NCBI GenBank assembly: GCA_963802375.1
Contig: CAWDIJ010000010.1
Coordinates: forward strand, 248,001-312,000
Length of the DNA stretch: 64,000 nt
Source of the DNA: JACDAN01 sp963802375
GTDB lineage: Bacteria; Actinomycetota; Thermoleophilia; Gaiellales; Gaiellaceae
Direction of reading: 5' to 3'
The notes below the pieces were generated by a model. It was not told the origin of the DNA, ran no database searches, and saw only the letters and a program-made list of their open reading frames with translations. Numbering within the stretch: position 1 is the first letter of the stretch; every line of letters starts with the position of its first letter. The translations under genes and the position numbers were made by a program. Positions 39,040 through 47,776 of this stretch are shown piece after piece.

Positions 39040-41523
39040 ATGAGCATCGCAGTACAGGGCCCGACCCGAGTCTCGGTCGAGATCGGCGGGCAGGAACTCT
39101 CTTTCGAGACGGGGAAGCTGGCCAAGCAGGCCGACGGCGCCGTGGTCGTGCGTTCGGGCGACACGATGGTGCTGTCGACGGCCCAGGGCCGGATGGAGGC
39201 CCGGGAGGGCGCCGACTTCTTCCCGCTCACCGTCGACGTCGAGGAGCGGATGTACGCCGCGGGCAAGATCCCCGGCGGCTTCTTCAAGCGCGAGGGCCGC
39301 CCCACTGAGCGGGCGATCCTGACCGCGCGGATGATCGACCGCCCGATCCGGCCGCTGTGGCCGAAGGGCTACAAGAACGAAGTGCAGGTGATCTGCACGG
39401 TCCTGTCGGCGGACATGGTCATCCCGCACGACATCCTCTGTCTCAACGGGGCGTCTGCCGCGCTGATGATCTCGCCGCTGCCGTTCATCGGCCCGGTGGG
39501 GGCAGTCCGAATCGGCCGACAGGGCGACGAGTGGACCGTCAACCCGACGCTGCAGGAGATGGAGGAGAGCACCCTCGACCTGATCGTCGTCGGCACGAAA
39601 GACGGCCTGACGATGGTCGAGGCGGGCGGGCAGGAGATCCCCGAGGACCAGCTTCTCGAGGCGCTCGAGCTCGCGCACGCCGAGATCACCAAGATCTGCG
39701 AGGCGCAGGAAGATCTCCGCGAGCAGGTCGGCAAGGCCAAGTGGCTCGACCCGGAGCTCACGGCAGACCTGGAGGAGCGCGTCGGGGACCGGATCCGCCA
39801 GAAGATCCTGGACGAGGGCCTGCGTGAAGGCAGCGCGATCGTCGAGGAGATCCTGGCGGAGGAATGCCCCCCGCTCGACATGAGCTCGACCGAGGAAGAC
39901 ATCCTCCGCCAGCTCCAGCACAAGATGTCGCTGGACATGCTGCTCGACAAGGTCCGCCTGTCGGCCGTCGAGGAGCCCGTTCGACAGCAGTTCGAGGACG
40001 ACCTCAAGGCGCTGACCGAGGCCGAGCAGGACTCGAAGGAGCTCAAGTCGGCGAAGCGGTCGCTGCTCTTCGACCGCATCATCGAGACGGTCGACCTGAG
40101 CTTCCCCGTCGGGCCGGCGACGGTCGACGGAGACGCGCCCGCCGTCAAGGACGGCCTCACACGCCAGTTCGTCAAGCGCGCGGCCGAGTCGATCTACAAG
40201 CAGCTCGTCCGGCAGAAGATCGCCGTCGAGAAGCGGCGGCCGGACGGCCGTGCCGCCGACGAGATCCGCGCGATCGAGTGCGAGGTCGGCGTCTCAGCGC
40301 GGACCCACGGCTCCGCTCTCTTCACGCGCGGCCAGACGCAGATCATGTCGCTGCTCACGCTGGGCACCGCCAAGGAGGGGCAGCGGATCGACGACCTCTC
40401 GCTCGAGCAGGAGCGGCGGTTCATGCACCACTACAACTTCCCGCCCTACTCGGTCGGCGAGACCGGGTTCATGCGGGGCCCGAAGCGGCGCGACATCGGC
40501 CACGGTGCCCTCGCGCAGCGGGCGCTCGAGGCGGTCATCCCGCCGCCGGACGAGTTCCCGTACACGATCCGGATCGTCTCCGAGACGCTCGAATCGAACG
40601 GCTCGTCCTCGATGGGCTCGGTCTGCGGCTCGACCCTCGCGCTGATGGACGCCGGCGCGCCGATCAAGGCGCCGGTCGCGGGCATTGCGATGGGCCTCGT
40701 CAAGGAAGGCGACGACTACGTGATCCTGACGGACATCCAGGGCGCGGAGGACCACCTTGGCGACATGGACTTCAAGGTCGCCGGTACCCGTGAGGGTGTG
40801 ACCGCGCTCCAGATGGACATCAAGATCACCGGCGTCACGCAGGAAATCATGCGGAACGCCCTCTCACAGGCCAAGGAGGCCCGCGAGTTCATCCTCGACC
40901 GGATGCTCGAGGCGATCCCGGAGTCGCGCGAGCAGCTCCGCGATCACGCACCTCGGATCTCGACGATCAAGATCAACCCGGAGTTCATCGGGATGGTCAT
41001 CGGCAAGGGCGGCGAGACAATCCGCTCGCTCGAGGCCGACTACGACGTCCAGATCGACATCGAGGAGGACGGCACGATCCTCATCTACGCCACCGAGGGC
41101 AAGAACGCCGAGGCGGCGATGGAAGCGATCAACGCGCTCACGAAGGAGCCCGAGGTCGGCGACACGTACACGGGCAAGGTCGTGAAGACGACCCAGTTCG
41201 GTGCGTTCGTCGAGCTGAAGAAGGGCACCGACGGTCTCCTCCACGTCTCGAACGTCGGCCCCGGTCGGGTCGGCCACATCGAGGACGTGATCAACCGCGG
41301 AGACGTCGTGGACGTCGTCGTGCAGGAGGTCGACAAGGAGCGCGGCCGCATCGGCCTCAAGCTCGTGAACAAGCACGAGAACGGCGGGATGGTCTCGCCC
41401 GAGGAGCTGATCGAGCGCGCGAAGGACGCGCCCGAGCGGCCGCGGGAGGAGCGTCCTCCGCGCCGGGACGGCGACCGGGGTCGTGGCCGGGGCGGCCGCG
41501 ACCGCGAGCGGCGGCGCGACTAG
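39040..41523 (+). CDS. pnp: Polyribonucleotide nucleotidyltransferase
   Basis: An 827-residue PNPase, a phosphorolytic 3'-5' exoribonuclease. Two RNase PH-like halves (FFPLTVDVEERMYAAGKIPGGFFKREGRPTE in pieces; RTHGSALFTRGQTQ; ESNGSSSMGSVCGSTLALMDAG catalytic block), a KH domain (GMVIGKGGETIRSLE) and S1 (GDTYTGKVVKTTQFGAFVEL). About 100 residues longer than the E. coli enzyme: an enlarged helical linker (about 215-370) and an Arg/Gly-rich basic tail after S1. Confidence 0.96.
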   Translation: MSIAVQGPTRVSVEIGGQELSFETGKLAKQADGAVVVRSGDTMVLSTAQGRMEAREGADFFPLTVDVEERMYAAGKIPGGFFKREGRPTERAILTARMIDRPIRPLWPKGYKNEVQVICTVLSADMVIPHDILCLNGASAALMISPLPFIGPVGAVRIGRQGDEWTVNPTLQEMEESTLDLIVVGTKDGLTMVEAGGQEIPEDQLLEALELAHAEITKICEAQEDLREQVGKAKWLDPELTADLEERVGDRIRQKILDEGLREGSAIVEEILAEECPPLDMSSTEEDILRQLQHKMSLDMLLDKVRLSAVEEPVRQQFEDDLKALTEAEQDSKELKSAKRSLLFDRIIETVDLSFPVGPATVDGDAPAVKDGLTRQFVKRAAESIYKQLVRQKIAVEKRRPDGRAADEIRAIECEVGVSARTHGSALFTRGQTQIMSLLTLGTAKEGQRIDDLSLEQERRFMHHYNFPPYSVGETGFMRGPKRRDIGHGALAQRALEAVIPPPDEFPYTIRIVSETLESNGSSSMGSVCGSTLALMDAGAPIKAPVAGIAMGLVKEGDDYVILTDIQGAEDHLGDMDFKVAGTREGVTALQMDIKITGVTQEIMRNALSQAKEAREFILDRMLEAIPESREQLRDHAPRISTIKINPEFIGMVIGKGGETIRSLEADYDVQIDIEEDGTILIYATEGKNAEAAMEAINALTKEPEVGDTYTGKVVKTTQFGAFVELKKGTDGLLHVSNVGPGRVGHIEDVINRGDVVDVVVQEVDKERGRIGLKLVNKHENGGMVSPEELIERAKDAPERPREERPPRRDGDRGRGRGGRDRERRRD

Positions 41524-42221
41524 GCAGTGAAGGGCGGCCCCAGGGCCGCCCTTTCTTCTACTGGCTGGACACCCTGGAGGTGCATCACGCTTGCGTGGCC
41601 CTCGACATCGGCCAGGCCGTGCTCGTGAGCGAGCGCCACGGCATGCGCACGGCTGTGGACGTCGAGCTTTGTCAGGATCCTCTGGATGTGGCCGCCCACC
41701 GTCTTCGGGCTGATGAAGAGCTGTTCGGCGATCTGAGCCTGGCTCTGGCCCCGCGCGAGGAGACTCAGGACCTCGCGTTCGCGGACGGTCAGCAACTCAC
41801 CGACAATCTCCGCCTCAGGCTCTTTGGCAATCCCTGACGGCGGCTCGATGCGTCGAAGGACACCGCGAGCCCGCGCAAGCAGCTCATCGTCGTCGAACGG
41901 CTTCACGATGTAGTCGTCGGCGCCAACGAGGAGCCCGGCAACGCGGTCCGCGGGCGTCGTCCTCTCACGCGAGACGAAGATGATTCCGACCTCCGAGCCG
42001 TAATCGTCGCGCAGCTCCCGGCAGACCTCGTAGCCGCTGATCTCGGGAAGGCCCACGTCGAGCACGACGAGCGACGGGTGTAGGCGAGCGGCAGTCTCCA
42101 GCGTTTCTGGACCGGTTGTTGCCTCGACCGTCTCGAATCCGATTCGACGGAGCAGGCGCGTAATGAGGTTTCGGCAGGATCGATCGTGTTCGGCGATGAG
42201 TATGAGCGGTGCGGCGCCCAT
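41520..42221 (-). CDS. NarL/FixJ-type response regulator
   Basis: A 233-residue regulator: receiver domain 1-125 with phospho-acceptor D55 (LVVLDVGLPE), K107 (YIVKPF) and acidic D12/E11 pair region (IAEHD); then a LuxR-type helix-turn-helix 145-200 (LTVREREVLSLLARGQSQAQIAEQLFISPKTVGGHIQ). No sensor kinase is adjacent. Stop overlaps the end of pnp by three bases in antisense, and the pnp terminator lies inside its 3' end. Divergent from the surface-protein locus, which it might control. Confidence 0.9.
   Translation of the reverse strand: MGAAPLILIAEHDRSCRNLITRLLRRIGFETVEATTGPETLETAARLHPSLVVLDVGLPEISGYEVCRELRDDYGSEVGIIFVSRERTTPADRVAGLLVGADDYIVKPFDDDELLARARGVLRRIEPPSGIAKEPEAEIVGELLTVREREVLSLLARGQSQAQIAEQLFISPKTVGGHIQRILTKLDVHSRAHAVALAHEHGLADVEGHASVMHLQGVQPVEERAALGPPFTA
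41532..41556 (+). terminator. pnp terminator
   Basis: GGGCGGCC (41532-41539), loop CCAG, GGCCGCCC (41544-41551), then TTCTT. A strong intrinsic terminator for pnp; on the minus strand it lies in the coding end of the response regulator. Confidence 0.8.
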
Positions 42222-42525
42222 TCTTCGCCTCCTCTCGTACACCCTTGTTCTAGCGCTTTCCGAGGATTTCCACAAGCTCAGCTGGGTCATTTTCGGTGCT
42301 CGCTCCAGTGCAATCTCACTGTGAGGAAACACTAGAAACGCCCTCTTTTCGAACGCCCCTCGGCGTCCTAGCGTCGCCTGTGGACGGTTTCGGTCGTCCT
42401 GTGGAAAAGCACGGTTCCGCCGTTCGACGAGGGAGGAGGGACGAACCCGGACGGCGCGCCTGCGGCGCAGGGCCGACGTATGTCGGCCGAACTGAAAAGG
42501 CTTCTTGACTAAAGGAGATTTACGG
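42222..42525. other. 304-bp divergent intergenic region
   Basis: More AT-rich than its surroundings. It holds a perfect hairpin GGCCGAC-GTAT-GTCGGCC (42471-42488), then the leader TTCTTGACTAAAGGAGATT with a good ribosome-binding site for the surface-protein ORF. Two TGTGGA motifs at 42379 and 42401 were noted but do not make an origin. The control region of two divergent genes; no ORF supported. Confidence 0.5.
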
Positions 42526-44272
42526 ATGGCAACACGAGTCCTCGGGCCGACGGGAAGCCGGCGACGACGCCGGTTCCTCCTCGCGCCTATTTCTCTCGTA
42601 GTGCTCATTGCGCTGTTTGCGATCGCGTCCGCTTCGGGCGTGCTCACGGGCAGCCCGAGTAGTTTCGAGTCCGGGAACGACCCGACCACGGGTCTCGGAA
42701 ACATGATCGTCAACACGGCCGGCAACGCCGACTGGGCAACAGTGACCGATGAACCCGCCTACGTCCATCTCACGGACATCGCGGCGGCTAACAACGACGA
42801 CTCGTTCACGCCGGGGCAGAAGCAGGACACCGTCTGTCCGACGGTCGAGGGACACAAGAACCCGCCGAAGGACGACTTCACCGACGTTGCGTCCTTCTTC
42901 GAACAGAACCTCGACCCGACCAGCCCCAACTTCGAGGACGTCTACCTGTACGGCGCAACGATCCGCTACCAGCCGAACGGGAACGCCAGCGAGAACATCG
43001 AGCTGAAGCAGGGAACGAGCGGAACCTGCGCACCTGAGTCTCCTGACCTCCTCGCAAGGACCGCTGGGGACAAACTGATCACGATCGACTACCTCGGCGG
43101 CGGAAATAACGTTCAGTTCGCCGTGGCGACGTGGGTCGTTACGGGAGAATGCTTCAACTCGAAGCAATGTCCCTCCGTGCTGGGGAGCCAACGTCGTAAC
43201 ACTGACCCGGCGCTTCGCGGAGGGTGGCGTCAACGGACGCTCCGATCACGGCGGCGAACAACCCGATCAGTGGTGTAGCTCTCAGGGCGGGGGAGTTCGC
43301 GGAGTTCGGCATCAACTTGACGGACACGGACATCCTTCCGGAGGGATCGTGCGAGGGATTCAGCCAGACGATCTGGGAATCCCGTTCCTCGGGCAGCAGC
43401 TTCGTCTCGTCGACGAAGGACATCACGATCCAGGACAACGACATCGCCCTGTGCGGATCCGCAACCGTCACGAAGGTGGGCAGCGACGGCGGCTCTCAGG
43501 AGGGCGCCGTGTTCACGCTCTATGAGGGCGCGGATACGACCGGAACTGTGGTCGGGACCTGTACGGTCGACGCGGCCGGCGACTGCGTGAATGATGACGG
43601 GACGACAACCTTCCCGCCCTCGTTCAGCAATCTCCTGCCCGGCACGTACACCATCGATGAGACGACGGTGCCGGCTGGCTATGACAAGGATCCGGCCCTT
43701 CCGGACACCTTCACGGTCGCTGCCGGAGTAAATGTCGAGCTGTCCTACACCGACCCCGTTCGAGAGGGTGCGCTGCAATCCTCAAGAACAGCACCAAGGG
43801 TGGCGCGGTCGCGAATGACGGCGCCGTCTTCTCATACGACAGCTCCAGCGTCACCGACAACGGAACTGGCGACGAGGATCCGGACGTCGGCCAGATCTGC
43901 GTGTCCGGCCTGGCACCCGGTGACTACACGGTCAACGAGACCTCGCCGCCGGACGGCTACGGGGCGCACCTGCCTCGAGGCCGACCAGTTGGTGACCGTG
44001 TGAACGGGACGAACTGCGGCGACAACCCGCCTGGAGCAGGCGCCACGGCGACGTTCACCAACCCGCCGCTCGCCGACATCATCGTCGCGTACAGGGACGG
44101 TGGCTCCGGCGAGACATCGCTGACGTCAATCGACTGCGCGGGCCTCGGGACGAGCCCCGACGCGCTCGACAACCCGGCCCTCACCGGCTGGGACGAGTCG
44201 GCGACGCACCTCGACATCCCGATCGATCCGTCGCCGCGGACGATTACCTGCCAGATCGTGATCGACCCGTAA
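42526..44272 (+). pseudogene. Secreted SpaA/Cna-B-repeat surface protein, frameshifted
   Basis: The ATG (42526, after AAAGGAG) opens a protein with a basic N-terminus (RRRRRF) and a signal helix (LLAPISLVVLIALFAIASASG). The first frame runs to about 43185; coding then moves to other frames near 43185-43220, 43760-43775 and probably again near 43960-44005, ending at TAA 44270-44272. Assembled, it contains two prealbumin-like SpaA/Cna-B domains (GAVFTLYEG with LLPGTYTIDETTVPAGY; GAVFSYD with LAPGDYTVNETSPPDGY). No LPxTG is visible. Several shifts lie at G runs, so sequencing errors or true decay are both possible. Confidence 0.7.
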
Positions 44273-44306
44273 GGACAACCTCCAGAACGACATAGCGAGA
44301 AAGTCA

Positions 44307-44335
44307 GAGGGGGCCGCCGTCTCGGCGGCCCCCTC
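44307..44335. terminator. 13-bp perfect GC hairpin between convergent units
   Basis: GAGGGGGCCGCCG (44307-44319), loop TCT, CGGCGGCCCCCTC (44323-44335). Directly after the surface-protein stop and facing the minus-strand fragment, so it can serve both. No T-run. Confidence 0.6.
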
Positions 44336-44364
44336 GATTGCAGCCAAGCTGGCGGAGCGTCGCG

Positions 44365-44551
44365 CTAGTTGACGGTGAAGTTCGCCGTATAGCTGGAGAC
44401 GTTCCCGACCCAGTCGGTCGACCTGAACGTCACCTTGTGCTGTCCGCGGCCGCGACGGATCGACCAGGATCGAGACGTTGGACATCGCTTCATGGAGGTG
44501 GTCCGGAGGGTCGTTGAGGGCCGCCTGCACGAGCTCCGAAAGTCCGACCAT
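44365..44551 (-). pseudogene. C-terminal fragment of an exported protein, frameshifted
   Basis: On the minus strand the last ~24 codons read HKVTFRSTDWVGNVSSYTANFTVN and stop at 44365-44367, the typical end of a bacterial Ig-like or similar beta domain. Upstream, in another frame, SELVQAALNDPPDHLHEAMSNVSILVDPSR appears; one indel near 44450 joins them. No intact start or catalytic region. Probably the remains of a larger gene. Confidence 0.35.
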
Positions 44552-44606
44552 GAGCGGGGTCGCCCATTCGAGCAGGCTAGCGGCAGGCCACGAGTACGAT
44601 CCGTCC

Positions 44607-45899
44607 GTGCAGAAGTACGTGCTCTCCGAGCTCGATTCCGGCCAGCGGGTCGTCACCGAGCGCCTGACGCACGTCAGGTCGGTGGCGCTCGGGCTCTGGA
44701 TCGGCGCCGGATCGCGCGATGAGCGGGACGAACGCGCGGGCGTCTCGCACTTCATCGAGCACCTGCTCTTCAAGGGGACCGAGAAGTACAGCGCGCAGGA
44801 GATCGCCGAGGTCTTCGACGCCATGGGTGGTGAGCTGAACGCCGCCACCTCTCGCGAGCACACGGTCGTCTACGCGCGGGTGGCGGACCACCACCTCGAC
44901 GAGGCGATCGACGTCATGAGCGACATGGTCTACGCGCCGGTCTTCGCCGAGGTGGATTCCGAGCGCGAGGTCGTGCTCGAGGAGATCGCCATGTACGAGG
45001 ACCAGCCCCAAGAGCTCGTCCACGACCTGATTGCCGAGGCGGTCTTCGGGCACCATCCGCTCGGCCGGCCCGTGATCGGGACGGCGGAGGTGATCTCGTC
45101 CGTGTCGCGTCGAGCGATCACGGCCTACCACCGGTCGATGTACGTCCCGGGCAACATCGTCGTCGCGGCCGCCGGCTACCTCGACCACAACGAGCTGCTC
45201 GGCCTGCTGGAGCGGGCGGAGTCGAAGGTCGGCGAGACCCCGGCACGGGGGAGACGCGTCCGCTCGCCGCTCGTGAAGCCGCCGCCGCCCGACCTCCGCT
45301 TCATGCGCAAGGACACGGAGCAGTACCACCTCTGCCTCGCCGCGCCCGGCATCGCCCGGTCGGACCGGCGCCGCTTCGCCGCCTCGCTCCTGGACGCCAT
45401 CCTCGGCGGCTCCGCCTCGTCGCGCCTGTTCCAGGAGATCCGCGAGAAACGTGGAATGGCCTACGCCGTCTACACGTTCGCGTCGCAGTACACCGACACC
45501 GGCCAGATCGGGCTCTACGTCGGAACGCGCGAGGAGAACCTCGGCCCGTGTCTCGAGATCGCCGCCGAGCAGATCGCGGACATCGCGGCCGGCAACCTCC
45601 GGCCGAACGAGCTGGAGCGGGCGAAGGAGAACCTGAAGGGCCGGATCCTGCTGTCGATGGAAGCGACCTCGAGCCGGATGAGCCGGCTCGGCAAGTCCCT
45701 GATCACCGACACGGAGATGCTCTCGCTCGACCGGATCATCGCGGAGATCGACGCGGTCGAGAGCGAGAGCCTGGCCGAGCTCGCGGGGGTTCTGCTGGCG
45801 CCCGAACGTCTGTCGGCCGCGGCGATCGGGCCGAGCGAGGATCGGTTCCTCGCCGCCATCGAGCGCGTCAATCCGGCGCTCGCGGCCGCCGCGGCGTGA
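44607..45899 (+). CDS. M16-family zinc peptidase (processing peptidase-like)
   Basis: A 430-residue M16B peptidase. Inverted zinc motif HFIEHLLFKGT (HxxEH, about 48-52), with the distal Glu ligand in SEREVVLEEIAMYEDQPQE. The C-terminal half has the second inactive homologous domain, with GGSASSRLFQEIREKRGMAYAVYTF. Usually acts on small unfolded peptides. GTG start six bases after TACGAT (44595-44600), so probably leaderless. Overlaps dapB by four bases (GTGA); M16-dapB linkage is common in Gram-positives. Confidence 0.92.
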   Translation: MQKYVLSELDSGQRVVTERLTHVRSVALGLWIGAGSRDERDERAGVSHFIEHLLFKGTEKYSAQEIAEVFDAMGGELNAATSREHTVVYARVADHHLDEAIDVMSDMVYAPVFAEVDSEREVVLEEIAMYEDQPQELVHDLIAEAVFGHHPLGRPVIGTAEVISSVSRRAITAYHRSMYVPGNIVVAAAGYLDHNELLGLLERAESKVGETPARGRRVRSPLVKPPPPDLRFMRKDTEQYHLCLAAPGIARSDRRRFAASLLDAILGGSASSRLFQEIREKRGMAYAVYTFASQYTDTGQIGLYVGTREENLGPCLEIAAEQIADIAAGNLRPNELERAKENLKGRILLSMEATSSRMSRLGKSLITDTEMLSLDRIIAEIDAVESESLAELAGVLLAPERLSAAAIGPSEDRFLAAIERVNPALAAAAA

Positions 45900-46501
45900 A
45901 GGTCGCCCTCAACGGGCGCGGCGGCAAGGCCGGGTCGGTGCTGGCGCCCGCGCTCGAGGCGGCGGGACACGAGCTGGTCGAGCTGGACGACGCCGAGGCG
46001 ATTGTCGACTTCACGGCGCCGGATGTGGTCGTCGAGAACGTCAGAGCGGCGCTGGAGCGAGGGATCCCGTGCGTGGTCGGGACGACCGCCTGGGACCCGA
46101 CCAGCCTTGCAGAGGTTGCCCAGGACAAGGGCGTGGCCCTGTTCTACGCGCCGAACTTCGCGATCGGCGCCGTGCTGATGATGCGGTTCGCCGAAGAGGC
46201 CGCCCGCCATCTGCCGCGAGCAGAGATCGTCGAGCTTCACGGCGAGGCGAAAAAGGACGCGCCGTCGGGGACGGCAAAGGCCACGGCGGAACGGATCGGC
46301 GGCGCCGAGATCCACTCCGTGCGCCTGCCGGGGCTCGTGGCGCACCAGGAGGTGCTGTTCGGCGGCGACGGGCAGCTGCTGACGATCCGCCACGACGCGT
46401 TCAACCGCGAGGCGTACGTGCCCGGAGTCCTGCTCGCGCTGGAGAAGCTGACGAGCCTTCCGCCGGGCCTCACGGTCGGACTCGAGGAGCTGCTTGGCTG
46501 A
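45896..46501 (+). CDS. dapB: 4-hydroxy-tetrahydrodipicolinate reductase, short form
   Basis: A 201-residue DapB for lysine/diaminopimelate synthesis, NAD(P)H-dependent. Nucleotide-binding start VKVALNGRGGKAGSVLAPALE, VDFTAPDVV, VVGTTAWD, APNFAIGAVLMM and the catalytic block VELHGEAKKDAPSGTAKATAE. It is 50-70 residues shorter than typical and carries H-G where most members have H-H; the first His and the Lys are kept. dapA is 1.5 kb downstream. Confidence 0.88.
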   Translation: MKVALNGRGGKAGSVLAPALEAAGHELVELDDAEAIVDFTAPDVVVENVRAALERGIPCVVGTTAWDPTSLAEVAQDKGVALFYAPNFAIGAVLMMRFAEEAARHLPRAEIVELHGEAKKDAPSGTAKATAERIGGAEIHSVRLPGLVAHQEVLFGGDGQLLTIRHDAFNREAYVPGVLLALEKLTSLPPGLTVGLEELLG

Positions 46502-47012
46502 GCTCTCGGTCGTGGACGGAGACATCACCGCGATCGACGTCGACGCGATCGCCAATGCCGCAAACAACGCACTCTGGATGGGTGCCGGCGTAGCCGGCGC
46601 GATCAAGCGAGCTGGGGGCGAGGAGATCGAGCTCGAGGCGGTCGCGAAAGGGCCGATCCAGGTGGGCGAGGCCGTTGCCACCGGCGCCGGCCGCCTGTCC
46701 GCCAAGTGGGTCATCCACGGCGCAGTCATGGGTCAGGATCTCCGTACCGACGCGGCGCTCGTGTGCCGGACAACCGAGAGCTGCCTCCGGATCGCCGACG
46801 AGCTGGGCGCGAAGTCCCTGGCGCTGCCCGCGTTCGGGACCGGCGTCGGCGGGTTCCCGCTCGACGAGTGCGCCCGGATCATGGTCGAGGCCGCGCGCAA
46901 CTACCAGCCGTCGTCGCTCGAGCAGGTCGTCTTCGCCGTCTACGGCGCGGAGGCCAAGGCCGCTTTCGATGGAGCCGTAGGCGAAGCGCCAGGCGGCTCG
47001 AAGGGCAAGTAA
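46494..47012 (+). CDS. Macro domain protein
   Basis: A 172-residue macro (A1pp) domain: VVDGDITAIDVDAIANAANNALWMGAGVAGAIKRAGG is the ADP-ribose-binding start, VGEAVATGAG and ALPAFGTGVGGFPLDECARIM the later loops. Such proteins bind or hydrolyse ADP-ribose derivatives (O-acetyl-ADP-ribose, ADP-ribosylated protein). TTG start within dapB. Its TAA stop is part of a GTAACA palindrome that begins a 72-bp repeat element. Confidence 0.9.
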   Translation: MAELSVVDGDITAIDVDAIANAANNALWMGAGVAGAIKRAGGEEIELEAVAKGPIQVGEAVATGAGRLSAKWVIHGAVMGQDLRTDAALVCRTTESCLRIADELGAKSLALPAFGTGVGGFPLDECARIMVEAARNYQPSSLEQVVFAVYGAEAKAAFDGAVGEAPGGSKGK

Positions 47013-47080
47013 CAGTCTGTTACAAGCCCCGCGATCGCCCTCCGGACGACGCCTAAAGCGTCTTTGTAACACTCTGTTAC
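47009..47080. repeat. Palindrome-bounded ~70-bp element, copy 1
   Basis: Bounded by GTAACAGTCTGTTAC (47009-47023) and GTAACACTCTGTTAC (47066-47080). The interior (AAGCCCCGCGATCGCCC) resembles the reverse complement of the element at 52049-52118 (AAGCCACGATCGGCCC), so the two are the same family in opposite orientation. The first palindrome supplies the TAA stop of the macro-domain gene. Confidence 0.75.
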
Positions 47081-47113
47081 CTGGGCTCGAGCGCGCCTGG
47101 ATAAGGTCGGCGC

Positions 47114-47776
47114 ATGAGGCTCGACGACCGCGTACGGCTCGCCCTGTACGAGGGCTTCGTGGAGGAATCCGAGCCGCCGAGCTCAGACGACGTGGCCGAG
47201 ATGCTCGGGATCTCACTCGCGGAGGCGGAAGCGTCCTACCGCCGATTGCACGAGGCGCACGTCATCGTCCTGATGCCCGGGACGACTCAGGTCTGGATGG
47301 CTGCACCGCTCTCAGCAGTCTCCACGGCGTTTCGCGTCCAGACTCCCCGCGGCACCTTCTGGGGCAACTGCGTCTGGGACGGCCTCGGCGTCGTCTCGAT
47401 GCTCGGCGACGAGGGGACGGTCGCGACGCAGTGCCCGGACTGCCACGACCCGATCACGCTCCGCATGGAGGACGGCGAGCTCGTAGAAGCAGACGGGCTT
47501 GCGCACTTCGCTGTGCCGGCCGCGCGTTGGTGGGACAACATCGGCTTCACCTGAGCGACGATGCTGGCCTTCCGGTCGGAAGCGCACGTCGATCGCTGGT
47601 GCGAGCAGACGGGCCTGCCGCGAGGCGCGGCCTTTCCGCTCGAGACGGCCTGGCGGCTCGCGGAGGCGTGGTACCGCGACCGCCTCAGCTCGGCCTGGCG
47701 CCGTCGCACGCCCGAGGAGGCGCAGGCCGTCTTCGACGACCTCGGCCTGAAGGGGGAGTTCTGGAAGCTCGTCTGA
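47114..47776 (+). CDS. MerB-like alkylmercury-lyase-family protein with in-frame TGA (putative selenoprotein)
   Basis: Reading TGA at 47552-47554 as selenocysteine gives a 220-residue protein, U147. Without it there are two pieces in the same frame: 146 residues, and 71 residues from ATG 47561. The pieces form one MerB-like protein: an N-terminal winged-helix segment (PPSSDDVAEMLGIS), then GNCVWDGLG with C86 and D89 in the C-x-x-D spacing of the MerB catalytic Cys96/Asp99, CPDC (107-110), then WWDNIGFT-U-ATMLAFRSEAHVDRW, where U147 aligns with MerB catalytic Cys159. The family cleaves carbon-mercury bonds, or is of unknown role in remote members. A SECIS-like hairpin follows the TGA. selA/selB/selC are not in the window. 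Confidence 0.78.
47567..47585 (+). promoter_or_regulatory. Putative bacterial SECIS element
   Basis: Fifteen bases after the in-frame TGA the RNA can form CUUCC (47569-47573), apical loop GGUC (47574-47577), GGAAG (47578-47582), extended by GC/GC pairs around one bulged C. The loop begins with G-G-U, as in the E. coli fdhF SECIS, and the loop lies 19 bases after TGA, within the known 16-37 range. It remains translated. Confidence 0.65.

Noticed and set aside
42370..42415. Two TGTGGA motifs as DnaA boxes of a replication origin
   Set aside because: Only partial matches, just two of them, and no dnaA/dnaN neighbourhood.
42421..42525. Riboswitch (for example cyclic-di-GMP type) before the surface protein
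   Set aside because: A hairpin and leader are present, but I could not match the conserved core of any known riboswitch class.
44126..44863. A 245-codon minus-strand gene
   Set aside because: Most of it is antisense to the M16 peptidase and the surface-protein end; only a short fragment near 44365-44551 looks like real minus-strand coding remnant.
47561..47776. A separate 71-residue gene starting at ATG 47561
   Set aside because: It is in the same frame as the upstream ORF, and its sequence continues the MerB-like family across the TGA, so a single Sec-containing protein explains it better.
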